64,000 nucleotides of DNA from Komagataeibacter swingsii (GTDB taxonomy: Bacteria > Pseudomonadota > Alphaproteobacteria > Acetobacterales > Acetobacteraceae), in NCBI RefSeq assembly GCF_003207895.1, contig NZ_NKUB01000004.1, positions 159,629 through 223,628 on the forward strand. The letters run 5' to 3'. Both the position numbers and the translations under genes were made by a program. Shown here in pieces: positions 1 to 9,047 of the stretch. The notes under the pieces are model-generated. The model searched no databases, was not told the origin of the DNA, and saw only the letters and a program-made list of their open reading frames with translations. Positions within the stretch are counted from its first letter, which is position 1, and each line of letters begins with the position of its first letter.

Positions 1-1
1 G

Positions 2-451
2 CTGGCGGCATCCGGGGGCATGCAGGTGGCATGTGCCACGGCCCGGCACGGCGCGCCCGTGGGGCGGCATGGGGCGCGCGGCGGCGCGCGGCGGCTGCCT
101 GTCATGACGCATGTCCCCGCGCACTGGCGCCAGCATGGGCTGGCAAGCTGGTATGGCTCGGGCAGGCAACTGGGCCACGCCACCGCATCGGGGGAAATGT
201 TTGATCCCGGCGCGCTGACGGCCGCCCACCGGCAGTTGCCGTTTGGCACCCGGATTCTGGTGCATTCGCGCCGGACGGGGCGTTCGGTCGTGGTCAGGGT
301 AAACGACCGGGGGCCATATCATGGCGCCCGAATCATTGACCTGTCGCTTGAGGCCGCGCGCCAGCTTGGCATGCTGGGCATGGGCATGACGCAGGTCGAC
401 CTGCTGCCCATGCTGGATGATGAGGAAGAAGTCGCAGGCGCGCCGCGCTGA
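2..451 (+). CDS. RlpA-like double-psi beta-barrel protein (5' end probably outside window)
   Basis: The C-terminal ~95 residues form an RlpA double-psi beta-barrel domain. It runs from ASWYG through TASGEMFDP, the AAHRQLPFGT block and VNDRGPYHGARIIDLS, keeping the conserved His and Asp of the family. RlpA proteins are envelope proteins, and some cleave naked septal peptidoglycan as lytic transglycosylases. There is no C-terminal SPOR domain. The frame is open to the left edge. The first ATG (20) is followed by an Arg/Gly/Ala-rich stretch that does not resemble a signal peptide, so the real start and export signal probably lie upstream. It converges with the next gene, leaving a gap of about 10 bases. 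The domain call is firm; whether it has enzymatic activity is not visible. Confidence 0.8.
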   Translation: MAASGGMQVACATARHGAPVGRHGARGGARRLPVMTHVPAHWRQHGLASWYGSGRQLGHATASGEMFDPGALTAAHRQLPFGTRILVHSRRTGRSVVVRVNDRGPYHGARIIDLSLEAARQLGMLGMGMTQVDLLPMLDDEEEVAGAPR

Positions 452-461
452 CCTGCCCGCC

Positions 462-1403
462 TTACAGGCTCTGGTGCTTGGTCCAGCCTTCCATGGTCTT
501 TTCGGGCGCGCAGCGCAGTTTCATCTCGATTTCAAGCCCGGCGTTCAGTTCGGCCCCCAGCAGCACGACATAGGCCGAGACATAGAACCACATCATGATG
601 GCGATGAACGCGCCCAGCGGCCCGTAAGTGGCGCTATAGCCCGCGATATGGCTGACATAATACGAAAATCCCGCCGATGAGAGCAGCCACAGCAGCGTCG
701 CCCCCACCGATCCGGGCAGGATGCAGCGCCAGTACGTATGGGGCCGGTTGGGACCAAAGCGGTACAGCAGCGAACATAGCGACAGCACGAACAGCAGCAT
801 CAGCAGCGGCCCGCCCATGTGCACCAGCAGTTCGACCGATCCCGGCGGCGGGGCAAGGGACAGGCGCTGCGGCAGGTAATCAAGCAGGAACGGCAGCGCC
901 ACCATCAGCGCAAGTGTCAGGATCCCCCCGCAGATCGAGCAGAACGTAAGCCCCATGCCCATGGCCTGGAACCGCACGAAACTGCGTGTTTCGGGCGTGT
1001 TGTAGGCAACGTTCATCGCCATGATCAGCGAGCGCGTGGCCGAGGATGCCGACCACGTGGCGATGGTGGTCGATATGATCAGGTTGAACGTAAGCGAGGA
1101 ATGCGATTCGGCCACCAGCAGGTGGATACGGTCCCCGATCATGTCATAGGCGGAAGGCGGCAGCAGGTTGCGCAGCACCACCAGCTGCGGCTCCACCGTC
1201 TGGGGATCGAACAGTAGCCCGTAGAGGGAGATGAGCGTGCTCATGGCGGGGAACAGGGACAGGGTGGCATAGAACGCACATCCCGCCGCGGCCAGCGTGA
1301 TCTGGTCGGATACGATGTTGCGGGCGACCTGTTGCGCCACCTTCTTGACCTGCCGCATGGAAAACTGCGGCAGGTGGTGCGCGGGCGGCGGGATGTCCGT
1401 CAT
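462..1403 (-). CDS. YihY/virulence factor BrkB family membrane protein
   Basis: A 313-residue polytopic inner-membrane protein with about six hydrophobic segments. Family hallmarks are the first-helix region DQITLAAAGCAFYATLSLFP and the C-terminal GPLGAFIAIMMWFYVSAY followed by LLGAELNA. The family was once called ribonuclease BN, but that activity belongs to another protein; the role of BrkB/YihY proteins is poorly defined. I chose the ATG at 1403 because the residues before it (in-frame ATG at 1490) are Arg/Gly/Pro-rich and outside family similarity. The two candidates have similarly weak Shine-Dalgarno sequences. It is monocistronic and convergent with the RlpA-like gene. Confidence 0.85.
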   Translation of the reverse strand: MTDIPPPAHHLPQFSMRQVKKVAQQVARNIVSDQITLAAAGCAFYATLSLFPAMSTLISLYGLLFDPQTVEPQLVVLRNLLPPSAYDMIGDRIHLLVAESHSSLTFNLIISTTIATWSASSATRSLIMAMNVAYNTPETRSFVRFQAMGMGLTFCSICGGILTLALMVALPFLLDYLPQRLSLAPPPGSVELLVHMGGPLLMLLFVLSLCSLLYRFGPNRPHTYWRCILPGSVGATLLWLLSSAGFSYYVSHIAGYSATYGPLGAFIAIMMWFYVSAYVVLLGAELNAGLEIEMKLRCAPEKTMEGWTKHQSL

Positions 1404-1783
1404 GTCGATTTCAGTGGATGAGGTACCAATCAAGGGGAACGTCGTGTCCTGTCTTCTGCCACGTGGGCGGCCGGGGTCGGCGCCGACCATGTGTATATTG
1501 CGCCACGGTCGGATGAGCTTAGATGAAAAACTGTCGGAAGGGATGATTTTTCTATTGCGTCACGGGCGTATTGTCCTCATATGCGCTGCTTACGCAACAA
1601 CGCACGTGCCACTGGCCCTCTGAGGTTACGCAACGACGTCAAGCGTTCTGGCAATCGGGCCGCCACAGGGTGGGGGTCCTTAATTGGTCGCTGGTCCGTT
1701 AGACCGTTTCGCAACATCTGTCCGTTTGTGCAATCCCAGAATTGTATCCATCCGGGCGGCAGTACAGAAGGGATTTGGGTGCG
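1404..1783 (+). promoter_or_regulatory. Long leader of ornithine decarboxylase with three 9-bp repeats
   Basis: About 290-380 bases separate the divergent BrkB gene from the ornithine decarboxylase start. Within it TTACGCAAC occurs at 1590-1598 and again at 1626-1634, and the one-mismatch TTTCGCAAC at 1707-1715. A small hairpin GGTC-CGTTA-GACC lies at 1693-1705. Alphaproteobacterial ornithine decarboxylase genes often carry a structured RNA leader, the speF motif (Rfam RF00518). The length and place fit, but I could not match the consensus by eye. A 68-codon frame at 1581-1787 overlaps the gene start; nothing indicates that it is translated. Confidence 0.4.
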
Positions 1784-2914
1784 ATGACTCCCAAAATCGC
1801 TCGTTATCTGGCTGAGCAGTCACCTGCCACGCCTTGCCTTGTCGTTGACGTTGACCGGGTGGAAGAACGCTATCGCGCGCTGCGCGACGCGCTGCCGCTG
1901 GCCCGGATCTATTACGCCGTCAAGGCCAATCCCGCCCGTGAAATCCTGACCCGCCTGGTGGGCCTGGGGTCGGCGTTCGACGCCGCATCGTGGGAAGAGA
2001 TTTCCATGTGCCTCGATGCGGGCGCGCGCCCGGCCGATGTCTCCTTTGGCAATACCGTCAAGAAGGCGTCGAACATCGCCCGCGCCTTTGCCGCCGGTGT
2101 GGACATGTTCGCCTTCGACTGCGCGGAAGAGCTGGAAAAGCTGGCCCGCCATGCGCCGGGTTCGCGCGTCTACTGCCGCCTGATCGTGGAAAACGAAGGC
2201 GCCGACTGGCCGCTGTCGCGCAAGTTCGGCACGACGCTGGACAATGCGCGTGACCTCATGCTGCGCGCCCGCGACCTGGGACTGGACCCGTATGGCCTGT
2301 CCTTCCATGTCGGCAGCCAGCAGACGGCGACCGGCGCGTACGAAGCCGCCATCGCGCGCGTGGGCATGCTGTTCACCGACCTCAAGGCGGCGGGGCTTGA
2401 CCTGCGCATGATCAACCTGGGCGGCGGGTTCCCCATCCGCTACCGTGATGACGTGCCGGGCATCGACCGTTTCGCGCTGGCGATCAGCCACGCCATGACC
2501 GAGCATTTCGGCAACGACCTGCCGGAAATGATTGTCGAGCCGGGCCGCTTCATCGTGGGGGACGCGGGTGTCGTGTCGTCGGAAGTGGTGCTGGTCAGCC
2601 GCCGTGGCATCGATGATGGCGTGCGCTGGGTTTATCTGGACATCGGGCGTTTCGGCGGCCTGGCGGAGACCGAGGGCGAAGCCATCCGCTACGGCATCCG
2701 CACCCCGCATGACGGGACGGCGACCGGCCCCGTCGCCATTGCAGGCCCGACCTGCGACGGCGCGGACATCATGTATGAAAAGACCCCCTACGCCCTGCCG
2801 CTGGGTCTGGAGTCGGGGGACCGGATCGAACTGCTGTCCACCGGGGCGTATGTCTCGACCTACTGCTCGACCGGGTTCAACGGGCTGAAGCCGATCCAGG
2901 AACATTATATCTGA
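1784..2914 (+). CDS. Ornithine decarboxylase (fold III PLP enzyme)
   Basis: Decarboxylates ornithine to putrescine, the entry to polyamine synthesis, in the cytosol. The 376-residue product is an alanine-racemase-fold, group IV decarboxylase. It has the PLP lysine in YYAVKANP (Lys47), HVGSQ, the phosphate-binding GGGFP, EPGR, and GPTCDGAD with the catalytic Cys (about 324) and the ligand-binding Asp after it. The short length and GPTCDGAD favour ornithine over diaminopimelate as substrate; a dual lysine/ornithine activity is possible. The ATG at 1784 follows a GAAGGGA ribosome-binding sequence, whereas the in-frame ATG at 1742 has none. The next gene starts ~120 bases downstream. Confidence 0.9.
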   Translation: MTPKIARYLAEQSPATPCLVVDVDRVEERYRALRDALPLARIYYAVKANPAREILTRLVGLGSAFDAASWEEISMCLDAGARPADVSFGNTVKKASNIARAFAAGVDMFAFDCAEELEKLARHAPGSRVYCRLIVENEGADWPLSRKFGTTLDNARDLMLRARDLGLDPYGLSFHVGSQQTATGAYEAAIARVGMLFTDLKAAGLDLRMINLGGGFPIRYRDDVPGIDRFALAISHAMTEHFGNDLPEMIVEPGRFIVGDAGVVSSEVVLVSRRGIDDGVRWVYLDIGRFGGLAETEGEAIRYGIRTPHDGTATGPVAIAGPTCDGADIMYEKTPYALPLGLESGDRIELLSTGAYVSTYCSTGFNGLKPIQEHYI

Positions 2915-3031
2915 TACGCCATGGCCCATGGGGCCAGGCAAAATGCGGGGCGGCGGGACGAAGGTCTTGCCGCCCTTCGCATATCGGGGGAATACACACG
3001 GCAGTCCAACCATGCCGGAGGTGTCGTTCCC

Positions 3032-3430
3032 GTGTCCCTTTTTTCAATGCTGCGCATGCTTGGCCTGGCCGCCATCCTGTCCGGCATGGTGATAGTGCAG
3101 GCCAGTGCCGCCCCGGCGCTGGTGCATTCCGAACCCACGCCGGGCCAGCATGTCGCCGCGGGCAACGTGGCCGTGAAGCTGTCGTTCGACACCGTGATCG
3201 ACCCGTTCCGCGCCCGCCTGCTGCTGCTTGGCCCCGGCGGGGTGCCGCAACTGCTGCCCGCATCGCCCACTGATGATGAACAGCAGTCCATTGCCACCAG
3301 CGTGGCGCTGACACCGGGGCATTACGTCCTGCACTGGCGCATGCGGGCGCGGACGGGTGATCCGGCGCAGGGGACGTTGCCGTTTGACGTTGACGCCGCC
3401 ACGGTACCCAAACCGGGCAGTCACCCTTAG
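3032..3430 (+). CDS. CopC-like periplasmic protein with apparently lost copper ligands
   Basis: A 132-residue secreted protein: a hydrophobic signal segment (about residues 5-26, ending near ASA) and a small Ig-like CopC domain. CopC family features are SEPTPGQ near the mature N-terminus, a LSFD strand, and GHYVLHWRMRA followed by GDPAQGTLPF. Canonical CopC binds Cu(II) with an N-terminal His and an Asp/His pair in SxDGHP. Here the N-terminal position is not His and the DGH segment reads TGD, so classical copper binding looks degraded. No CopD partner is adjacent. The GTG at 3032 is chosen because GGAGG (3017-3021) lies 10 bases upstream and the signal peptide starts there. An ATG at 3047 is an alternative. 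Confidence 0.65.
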   Translation: MSLFSMLRMLGLAAILSGMVIVQASAAPALVHSEPTPGQHVAAGNVAVKLSFDTVIDPFRARLLLLGPGGVPQLLPASPTDDEQQSIATSVALTPGHYVLHWRMRARTGDPAQGTLPFDVDAATVPKPGSHP

Positions 3431-3461
3431 AGCGTTCGCAAATAACACATTGATAAATAAT

Positions 3462-3546
3462 AAAAGTTTTTGGGTACCGCCTTTTTTCAAAAAGGCGGCG
3501 TTTTTCGAAGCTTCTTGAAAAAAGCTTCACCAAAAACGTCTTTTTT
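3462..3546. repeat. Interspersed double-hairpin repeat, copy 1
   Basis: An ~80-bp element between the convergent ends of the copC-like gene and ccmB. Order: AAAGTTTTTGG; stem CCGCCTTTTT (3477-3486) pairing with AAAAAGGCGG (3489-3498); stem GAAGCTT (3507-3513) pairing with AAGCTTC (3522-3528); then CCAAAAAC, the inverse of the left end. The same architecture and near-identical bases recur at 15511-15590 and 61808-61890 in the same orientation. T-runs in both directions mean it could also work as a bidirectional terminator. I see no open reading frame in it and no clear target-site duplication. Confidence 0.85.
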
Positions 3547-4225
3547 ATTCCACAGCAGCCCGCAATCCGGCCCCCGCCGCCAGCGGGCACAGGGGAATCG
3601 CCGCCGCCAGAAAGGCGCCCAGCAGTTCAAGGTCCGGCCCCCAGGACAGGCCGGTCTGGGCCGCATCCAGCGCCGCCGCGCCAAAGATCAGCGCGGGCGT
3701 GGTCAGCGGCAGCACCAGCAGCGGCAGCAGCACGCCGCCCCGCCGCGCGCCCAGCACCACCGACGCCGCCATGCCCCCGATCAGCGACAGGATCAGCGTG
3801 CCAAGGAACAGCCCCGTCAGCAGCACGACCATGCTGCCCGAGGGCATGCCCAGCATGATGGCCAGCGGCCCCGCCGCCAGCAGCAGCGGCAGGCCGGTTG
3901 TCAGCCAGTGGGCCATCATTTTCGCCAGCGCGATGAGGGAGGCGGGCAGCCCGGTCATCAGGAGATGGTCCAGTGACCCGTCCTCCAGCTCCGCGCCGAA
4001 CAGGCGGTCCAGCGGCAGCAGGGCGGCCAGCAGCGCGCAGACCCAGACAATGCCCGGCGCCATGCGCCGCAGCAGTTCGGGCGAGGGGCCAAGGGCCAGC
4101 GGGAACAGCGCGCCGGCAAGGATGAAGAACAGCACCGCGCCAAGCGTGTCCGCCCCATGGCGCAGGGCAAGCCGCAGGTCACGTTCCAGAATGGCCATGA
4201 TGAGGGAGGGAATCTGGAATTTCAC
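3545..4225 (-). CDS. ccmB: Haem exporter membrane subunit CcmB
   Basis: Integral membrane subunit of the CcmAB(CD) ABC transporter of system I cytochrome c maturation, in the inner membrane. The 226-residue protein has six hydrophobic segments and the CcmB N-terminal block ERDLRLALRHGADTLGAVLFF. Further family signatures are ALLPLDRLFGAELEDGSLDH, LLMTGLP and the C-terminal LPLLVLPLTTPALIFGA. Its start overlaps the end of ccmA by 4 bases (ATGA), so the two are translationally coupled. ccmC, which usually follows in alphaproteobacteria, is absent here; the operon ends in the repeat element, so other ccm genes must lie elsewhere if the system is complete. Confidence 0.93.
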   Translation of the reverse strand: MKFQIPSLIMAILERDLRLALRHGADTLGAVLFFILAGALFPLALGPSPELLRRMAPGIVWVCALLAALLPLDRLFGAELEDGSLDHLLMTGLPASLIALAKMMAHWLTTGLPLLLAAGPLAIMLGMPSGSMVVLLTGLFLGTLILSLIGGMAASVVLGARRGGVLLPLLVLPLTTPALIFGAAALDAAQTGLSWGPDLELLGAFLAAAIPLCPLAAGAGLRAAVE

Positions 4226-4866
4226 AGCAGGTCGTCCTCGGGGAAATCCTCCATCGGTTGCGGGATGTCGGATTCGTTCAGGCCCGGCAGCGCCAGCGTG
4301 CGGGCATTGGGAAGGGGCAGGGGAACATGGGTGGTTGCAATCACAATTCCGCCAGCCTGCCGGTGGGCCGCAAACAGGGTGCCCAGCAGGCCCATCGTGT
4401 TGATGTCCAGCCCCAGGCTGGGTTCATCCAGCAGCCATAGCGGGGCCTGCGCCAGCAGGACGCGCGCCAGCGCCGCGCGGCGTTTCTGCCCCGCCGACAG
4501 CATGCGCGCGGGCAGGTCGGCCAGCCCGGAAATGTTGAGAGATTTCATGCATGAATCAGGATTCCCGCCACTTGCGCGCGCCGCCAGCGTCAGGTTTTCG
4601 CGCAGTGTCAGCCCAAGCTTCAGCGCGTCCTGATGGCCCAGATAGGCCACCCGTCCGGCATGCTGGCTGCGATCGGCCAGCGCATCGACCCCGGACCACA
4701 GGACATGGCCGCCTTCCGGTTTGCGCAGACCCGCAAGCACGCGCAGCAAGGTGGACTTTCCAGCACCGTTTGGCCCGGTCAGGAGCAGGGCGTCGCCCGC
4801 GCCCAGCGTAAAGCCGACACGGTCCAGAACCAGCCGTTCACCGCGGAAAACCGATATATTTTCCAC
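4222..4866 (-). CDS. ccmA: Haem exporter ATP-binding subunit CcmA
   Basis: ATPase subunit of the CcmABCD complex that drives release of haem-loaded CcmE during c-type cytochrome biogenesis. The 214-residue ABC protein has Walker A GPNGAGKST, signature LSAGQKRR, Walker B LLDEPSLGLD and the H-loop His in ATTH. The called start is a GTG at 4866. The reading frame continues upstream in frame with residues such as RPLLEVE that fit the beginning of an ABC domain, so a start a little further upstream at a non-ATG codon is possible. Divergent from acnA across ~280 bases; ATGA overlap with ccmB downstream. Confidence 0.9.
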   Translation of the reverse strand: MENISVFRGERLVLDRVGFTLGAGDALLLTGPNGAGKSTLLRVLAGLRKPEGGHVLWSGVDALADRSQHAGRVAYLGHQDALKLGLTLRENLTLAARASGGNPDSCMKSLNISGLADLPARMLSAGQKRRAALARVLLAQAPLWLLDEPSLGLDINTMGLLGTLFAAHRQAGGIVIATTHVPLPLPNARTLALPGLNESDIPQPMEDFPEDDLL

Positions 4867-5144
4867 TTCCAGCAGGGGGCGGCCGGGGGGAGTAAAGGCA
4901 GGAATGACGGAAATCCTCCGATCGGTGGGTGATGGGGCGGGCGGATGAAAAAAACGCCTGCTCCCGCTTTCTTGTTACCCGGTCCAGCTTGTGTCGCAAC
5001 CGCGTCCGGGTATGTTCTACCCCCGTTGGGAGATCAAGCAGGTTGTCCCCGACAAGGCCGCAAATCACGCCCCATGGAAGTGGGGCGCGGGAAAACGGTC
5101 ATACGGGACGATCCGTTGCTGATGCCTCGGAGGAAACAAAGCCA

Positions 5145-7838
5145 ATGAAGACGGTTGGGCACGACTCAATGAAAACGGGCCGCACACTGAATGTGGACGG
5201 CAAGACCTATCATTATTTCTCAATCCCGGAAGCTGAAAAGACGATCGGCTCCGTCGGCCGCCTGCCGGTCAGCCTGAAAGTGCTGCTGGAAAACGTGCTG
5301 CGGTTCGAGGACGGGCATTCCTACTCGGTCAAGGATGCCAAGGCCATCGCCGAATGGCTGAAGGAAGGGCGCAGCACGAAGGAAGTTCCCTTCAAGCCCG
5401 CGCGTATCCTGATGCAGGATTTCACCGGCGTTCCCGCCGTGGTCGACCTGGCCGCGATGCGCGACGGTATCCTGAAGCTGAAGGGCGACCCGCAGAAGGT
5501 GAACCCGCTGGTTCCCGTCAACCTGGTGATCGACCATTCGGTCATGGTGGACGTGGCCGGCTCGCCCGAAGCACTGCAGGACAACGTGACCATCGAGTTC
5601 GAGCGCAATGGCGAACGCTACGCCTTCCTGCGCTGGGGCCAGGAAGCGTTTGAAAACTTCTCTGTCGTGCCGCCGGGCACCGGGATCTGCCACCAGGTGA
5701 ACCTGGAATACATCGCGCAGGCGGTGTGGACGGCGCATGTGGGTGGCAAGGACTATGCCTATCCCGATACCCTGTTCGGCACCGACAGCCACACCACCAT
5801 GGTCAACGGCATGGGCGTTCTGGGCTGGGGCGTGGGCGGCATCGAGGCGGAAGCCGCGATGCTGGGCCAGCCGATCGCCATGCTCATCCCCGACGTGATC
5901 GGCTTCAAGCTGGTTGGCAAGCTGCCCGAGGGCGCCACCGCCACCGACCTGGTGCTGACGGTCACCCAGATGCTGCGCAAGAAGGGCGTTGTCGGCAAGT
6001 TCGTCGAATTCTTCGGCCCCGCCCTTGACCACCTGCCGGTTGCCGACCGCGCGACCATCGCCAACATGGCCCCGGAATATGGCGCGACCTGCGGCTTCTT
6101 CCCGGTTGACAACCTGACGCTGGATTACCTGCGCCAGACCGGGCGTGAGGAACACCGCATCAAGCTGACGGAAGAATACCTGAAGGCGCAGGGCATGTTC
6201 CGTCATGCCGAATCGGCGCATCCCGTGTTCACCGATACGCTGGAACTCAACCTTGAGACCATCGTGCCGTCCATCGCCGGCCCCAAGCGCCCGCAGGACC
6301 GCGTCGTGCTGAAGGGTGCCGACAAGGCGTTCGAGACCGAACTGACCGGCAGCCTGGGCGTGCCCGCGGCTGACAAGGACAAGAAGGCCAAGGTGGCCGG
6401 CACCAATTACGAGATCGGCCACGGCGACGTGGTGATCGCGGCCATCACGTCCTGCACCAACACCTCCAACCCCGCCGTGCTGATCGCGGCTGGCCTGGTG
6501 GCGAAAAAGGCGCGTGCGCTGGGCCTGAAGCCCAAGCCGTGGGTCAAGACCTCGCTCGCACCGGGGTCGCAGGTTGTGACCGACTACCTCAACCGCGCGG
6601 GCCTGCAGGCCGAACTGGACGCGATGGGCTTCAACACGGTGGGCTATGGCTGCACGACGTGTATCGGCAACTCCGGCCCGCTGGAAGATCACATCGTCGA
6701 TGCGATCGAAGGCAACAAGCTGGTTGCGGTGTCGGTGCTTTCGGGCAACCGTAACTTCGAAGGCCGTATCTCGCCGAACGTGCGCGCCAACTACCTCGCC
6801 AGCCCGCCGCTGGTCGTGGCGTATTCCCTGCTGGGCACCATGCGTGAGGACATCACCACCACGCCGCTGGGCACCTCCAAGGACGGCAAGCTGGTGTACC
6901 TGAAGGACATCTGGCCGACCAACCACGAGATCGCCGCCCTGATCGGGTCCGCGATCACGCGTGAGGAGTTCATCAACCGCTACAAGCACGTAAGCCAGGG
7001 CACGAAGGAATGGCAGGCGCTGAAAGTCGCCACCGGTTCCGAGACCTACAAGTGGGATGCATCCTCCACCTACGTGCAGGACCCGCCGTACTTCCAGGAC
7101 ATCACCCCCGAACCCCAGCCGCGTAGCGACATCATCGGCGCGCGCCTGCTGGCCCTGCTGGGTGACAACATCACGACCGACCACATCTCGCCTGCGGGCG
7201 CGATCAAGGAAAGCTCGCCTGCCGGCAAGTACCTTGAAGCCCATGGTGTCGCGAAGAAGGACTTCAACTCCTACGGGTCGCGTCGTGGCAATGACCGCGT
7301 GATGGTGCGTGGCACGTTCGCCAACATCCGCATCAAGAACGAGATGCTGCCCGGCACCGAAGGGGGCGTGTCCAAGCACTTCCCGGACGGCAAGGAAGGC
7401 TCCATCTATGATGTGGCGATGGAATACAAGAAGGAAGGCGTGCCCCTGGTCGTGATCGGCGGCAAGGAATACGGCATGGGTTCCTCGCGCGACTGGGCGG
7501 CCAAGGGCACCCTGCTGCTGGGCGTGCGTGCGGTGATTGCCGAAAGCTTCGAGCGTATCCACCGTTCCAACCTGGTGGGCATGGGCGTGCTGCCGCTCCT
7601 GTTCGAGGAAGGCACAACGCGCAAGACGCTGGGCCTGAAGGGGGATGAGACCTTCGAAATCCGCGGGCTGGACAAGATCACGCCGCGTATGACGATGACC
7701 ATGACCATCACCCGCGCCGATGGCTCCAAGCAGGATGTGCCCCTGCTGTGCCGCGTCGATACGCTGGATGAGGTGGAGTATTTCCGCAATGGCGGCATTC
7801 TCCAGACCGTGCTGCGTGGCATGACCAAGGCCGCGTAA
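5145..7838 (+). CDS. acnA: Aconitate hydratase A
   Basis: Interconverts citrate and isocitrate via cis-aconitate in the TCA cycle. The 897-residue protein has the usual AcnA/IRP length and domain order. The three [4Fe-4S] cysteines are at about residues 437 (SCTNTSNP), 503 and 506 ([12 protein letters not shown]), close to those in the E. coli enzyme, and the C-terminal swivelling domain carries [10 protein letters not shown]. The ATG at 5145 is chosen because GGAGGA (5129-5134) lies 10 bases upstream and MKTVG fits family starts. The open frame extends left to 4929, but those residues are non-homologous. An ATG at 5169 is a weaker alternative. It has its own terminator. Confidence 0.96.
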   Translation: MKTVGHDSMKTGRTLNVDGKTYHYFSIPEAEKTIGSVGRLPVSLKVLLENVLRFEDGHSYSVKDAKAIAEWLKEGRSTKEVPFKPARILMQDFTGVPAVVDLAAMRDGILKLKGDPQKVNPLVPVNLVIDHSVMVDVAGSPEALQDNVTIEFERNGERYAFLRWGQEAFENFSVVPPGTGICHQVNLEYIAQAVWTAHVGGKDYAYPDTLFGTDSHTTMVNGMGVLGWGVGGIEAEAAMLGQPIAMLIPDVIGFKLVGKLPEGATATDLVLTVTQMLRKKGVVGKFVEFFGPALDHLPVADRATIANMAPEYGATCGFFPVDNLTLDYLRQTGREEHRIKLTEEYLKAQGMFRHAESAHPVFTDTLELNLETIVPSIAGPKRPQDRVVLKGADKAFETELTGSLGVPAADKDKKAKVAGTNYEIGHGDVVIAAITSCTNTSNPAVLIAAGLVAKKARALGLKPKPWVKTSLAPGSQVVTDYLNRAGLQAELDAMGFNTVGYGCTTCIGNSGPLEDHIVDAIEGNKLVAVSVLSGNRNFEGRISPNVRANYLASPPLVVAYSLLGTMREDITTTPLGTSKDGKLVYLKDIWPTNHEIAALIGSAITREEFINRYKHVSQGTKEWQALKVATGSETYKWDASSTYVQDPPYFQDITPEPQPRSDIIGARLLALLGDNITTDHISPAGAIKESSPAGKYLEAHGVAKKDFNSYGSRRGNDRVMVRGTFANIRIKNEMLPGTEGGVSKHFPDGKEGSIYDVAMEYKKEGVPLVVIGGKEYGMGSSRDWAAKGTLLLGVRAVIAESFERIHRSNLVGMGVLPLLFEEGTTRKTLGLKGDETFEIRGLDKITPRMTMTMTITRADGSKQDVPLLCRVDTLDEVEYFRNGGILQTVLRGMTKAA

Positions 7839-7881
7839 TCACACGGCCTGTCCCGGTTTTTGCCGGGATGGAATGATAAGG

Positions 7882-7914
7882 CGGCGGCCCGTATGATGCG
7901 GGCCGCCGTTTTTT
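7882..7914 (+). terminator. Rho-independent terminator of acnA
   Basis: Perfect 10-bp GC-rich stem CGGCGGCCCG (7882-7891) with CGGGCCGCCG (7899-7908), a 7-base loop and a T6 tract, 44 bases after the acnA stop codon. A smaller CCCGG hairpin lies just before it, near 7853-7867. Confidence 0.85.
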
Positions 7915-8069
7915 ATGAACAGATCATATATGCATATCCAGCATAGGTTAGCGGCGTTACCGTTGCATTTTACACATATCGGTGGTGTCTTTTCTCTGTA
8001 TTGTGCATAAATAAGATGCCGCTTAAAACTGTAACTATGTAATAACATAGTTGAGGATGCTGGGGCTTC

Positions 8070-8966
8070 ATGGATCTGCTTTCTGCCTTGCATAGCTTCG
8101 TCCGTGTGGCCGCCACGGGTTCATTCTCGGCGGTATCAAGGGAAACGGGGGCCAGCCAGCCCACCATTTCCCGTCATATTGCGTTGCTTGAAGCCCATTA
8201 CGGCGCAACCCTGTTTGCCCGGACCACCCGCAGCCTGATGATGACGGAAGACGGGCGCAGCCTGTTGCCGCATGCCTATGAAGTGCTGGAAATACTGGAA
8301 ACGGCGGAAACGGCGCTTGGCCGCAGGCGTGCCTCGGTTTCGGGGCTGGTGCGGCTGGGGGTGACCACGGCGTTCGGCCTGTACCTGACCAGCCGGCTGA
8401 ACAGCCTGCTGGAGGAACATCCCGACCTGTCGGTTGAACTGGTCATGCGCGATGGATTCGGTGACCTGGTGGAAGAAGGGCTGGACCTTGCCATCCGCAT
8501 CGGTTCCATTGCCGAAGGGTCGCTGATCGCCCGCAGGCTTGGCTCGGTCCATCGCTGCGTGGTGGCGTCGACCGACTACCTCGCCCGCCGTGGCACGCCC
8601 GAACACCCGCGTGACCTGCTCAACCATCCCTGCATTGCCTATAGCTATGGGGGCACCCGCCATGACTGGCAGTTTGCCCGCAAGGGTGAGGCCGAAACCA
8701 CGGTCGCGGCCAGTGGCCCATTCCGCGCCAACAGCAGCGAAGCCGTGTTGCAGGCGGTGCGGGCCGGGCTGGGAATTGGCATGCTGCCGACATTCCAGGC
8801 GGAAGAAGACATTGCGGCCGGGCGGCTGAAGCACCTGCTGCCGGAATGGACGATACCGGAACTGCCATTCTACGCCGTCCATACGGGGCCGCGCACGCTG
8901 CCGCTGCGTACCCGTACCGTGCTGGATTTCCTGATCGAGATTTCGGATGTCCTGCGGCAGGGCTAG
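8070..8966 (+). CDS. LysR family transcriptional regulator
   Basis: A 298-residue LysR-type DNA-binding regulator. The N-terminal winged helix-turn-helix (about residues 1-60) contains VAATGSFSAVSRETGASQPTISRH and LEAHYGATLFARTTR. The LysR substrate-binding domain follows, starting at VSGLVRLGVTTAFG. The domain type resembles the CrgA/DsdR-like group by its short linker and FG..LVEEGLDLAIRIG segment. It stands alone with no divergent partner: acnA ends ~230 bases upstream on the same strand, and the convergent nitronate-monooxygenase-like gene follows. The target is therefore not suggested by context. The AT-rich 155 bases before it probably hold its promoter. Confidence 0.9.
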   Translation: MDLLSALHSFVRVAATGSFSAVSRETGASQPTISRHIALLEAHYGATLFARTTRSLMMTEDGRSLLPHAYEVLEILETAETALGRRRASVSGLVRLGVTTAFGLYLTSRLNSLLEEHPDLSVELVMRDGFGDLVEEGLDLAIRIGSIAEGSLIARRLGSVHRCVVASTDYLARRGTPEHPRDLLNHPCIAYSYGGTRHDWQFARKGEAETTVAASGPFRANSSEAVLQAVRAGLGIGMLPTFQAEEDIAAGRLKHLLPEWTIPELPFYAVHTGPRTLPLRTRTVLDFLIEISDVLRQG

Positions 8967-8988
8967 GCTTTTATTGTTTTTTGATCAT

Positions 8989-9025
8989 GAAAAAGGCCGA
9001 CCCCTTACCGGGAGTCGGCCTTTTC
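8989..9025. terminator. Bidirectional terminator between the LysR gene and the flavoprotein gene
   Basis: Hairpin with left arm GAAAAAGGCCGAC (8989-9001) and right arm GTCGGCCTTTTC (9014-9025). U-rich stretches follow on both strands, and the hairpin sits between two convergent genes. Confidence 0.8.
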
Positions 9026-9047
9026 TTTCGCATCTGCCGGAACCGGC

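Noticed and set aside
1581..1787. A leader peptide of 68 residues upstream of ornithine decarboxylase
   Set aside because: It lacks a ribosome-binding site and recognisable features, and its composition is that of the non-coding leader.
4929..5144. In-frame extension of acnA upstream of 5145
   Set aside because: Residues are not homologous to aconitases and the ribosome-binding site GGAGGA fits 5145.
5220..7562. A 780-residue minus-strand open frame opposite acnA
   Set aside because: An antisense shadow of a GC-rich gene: rich in His, Arg and Gln with no recognisable domains.
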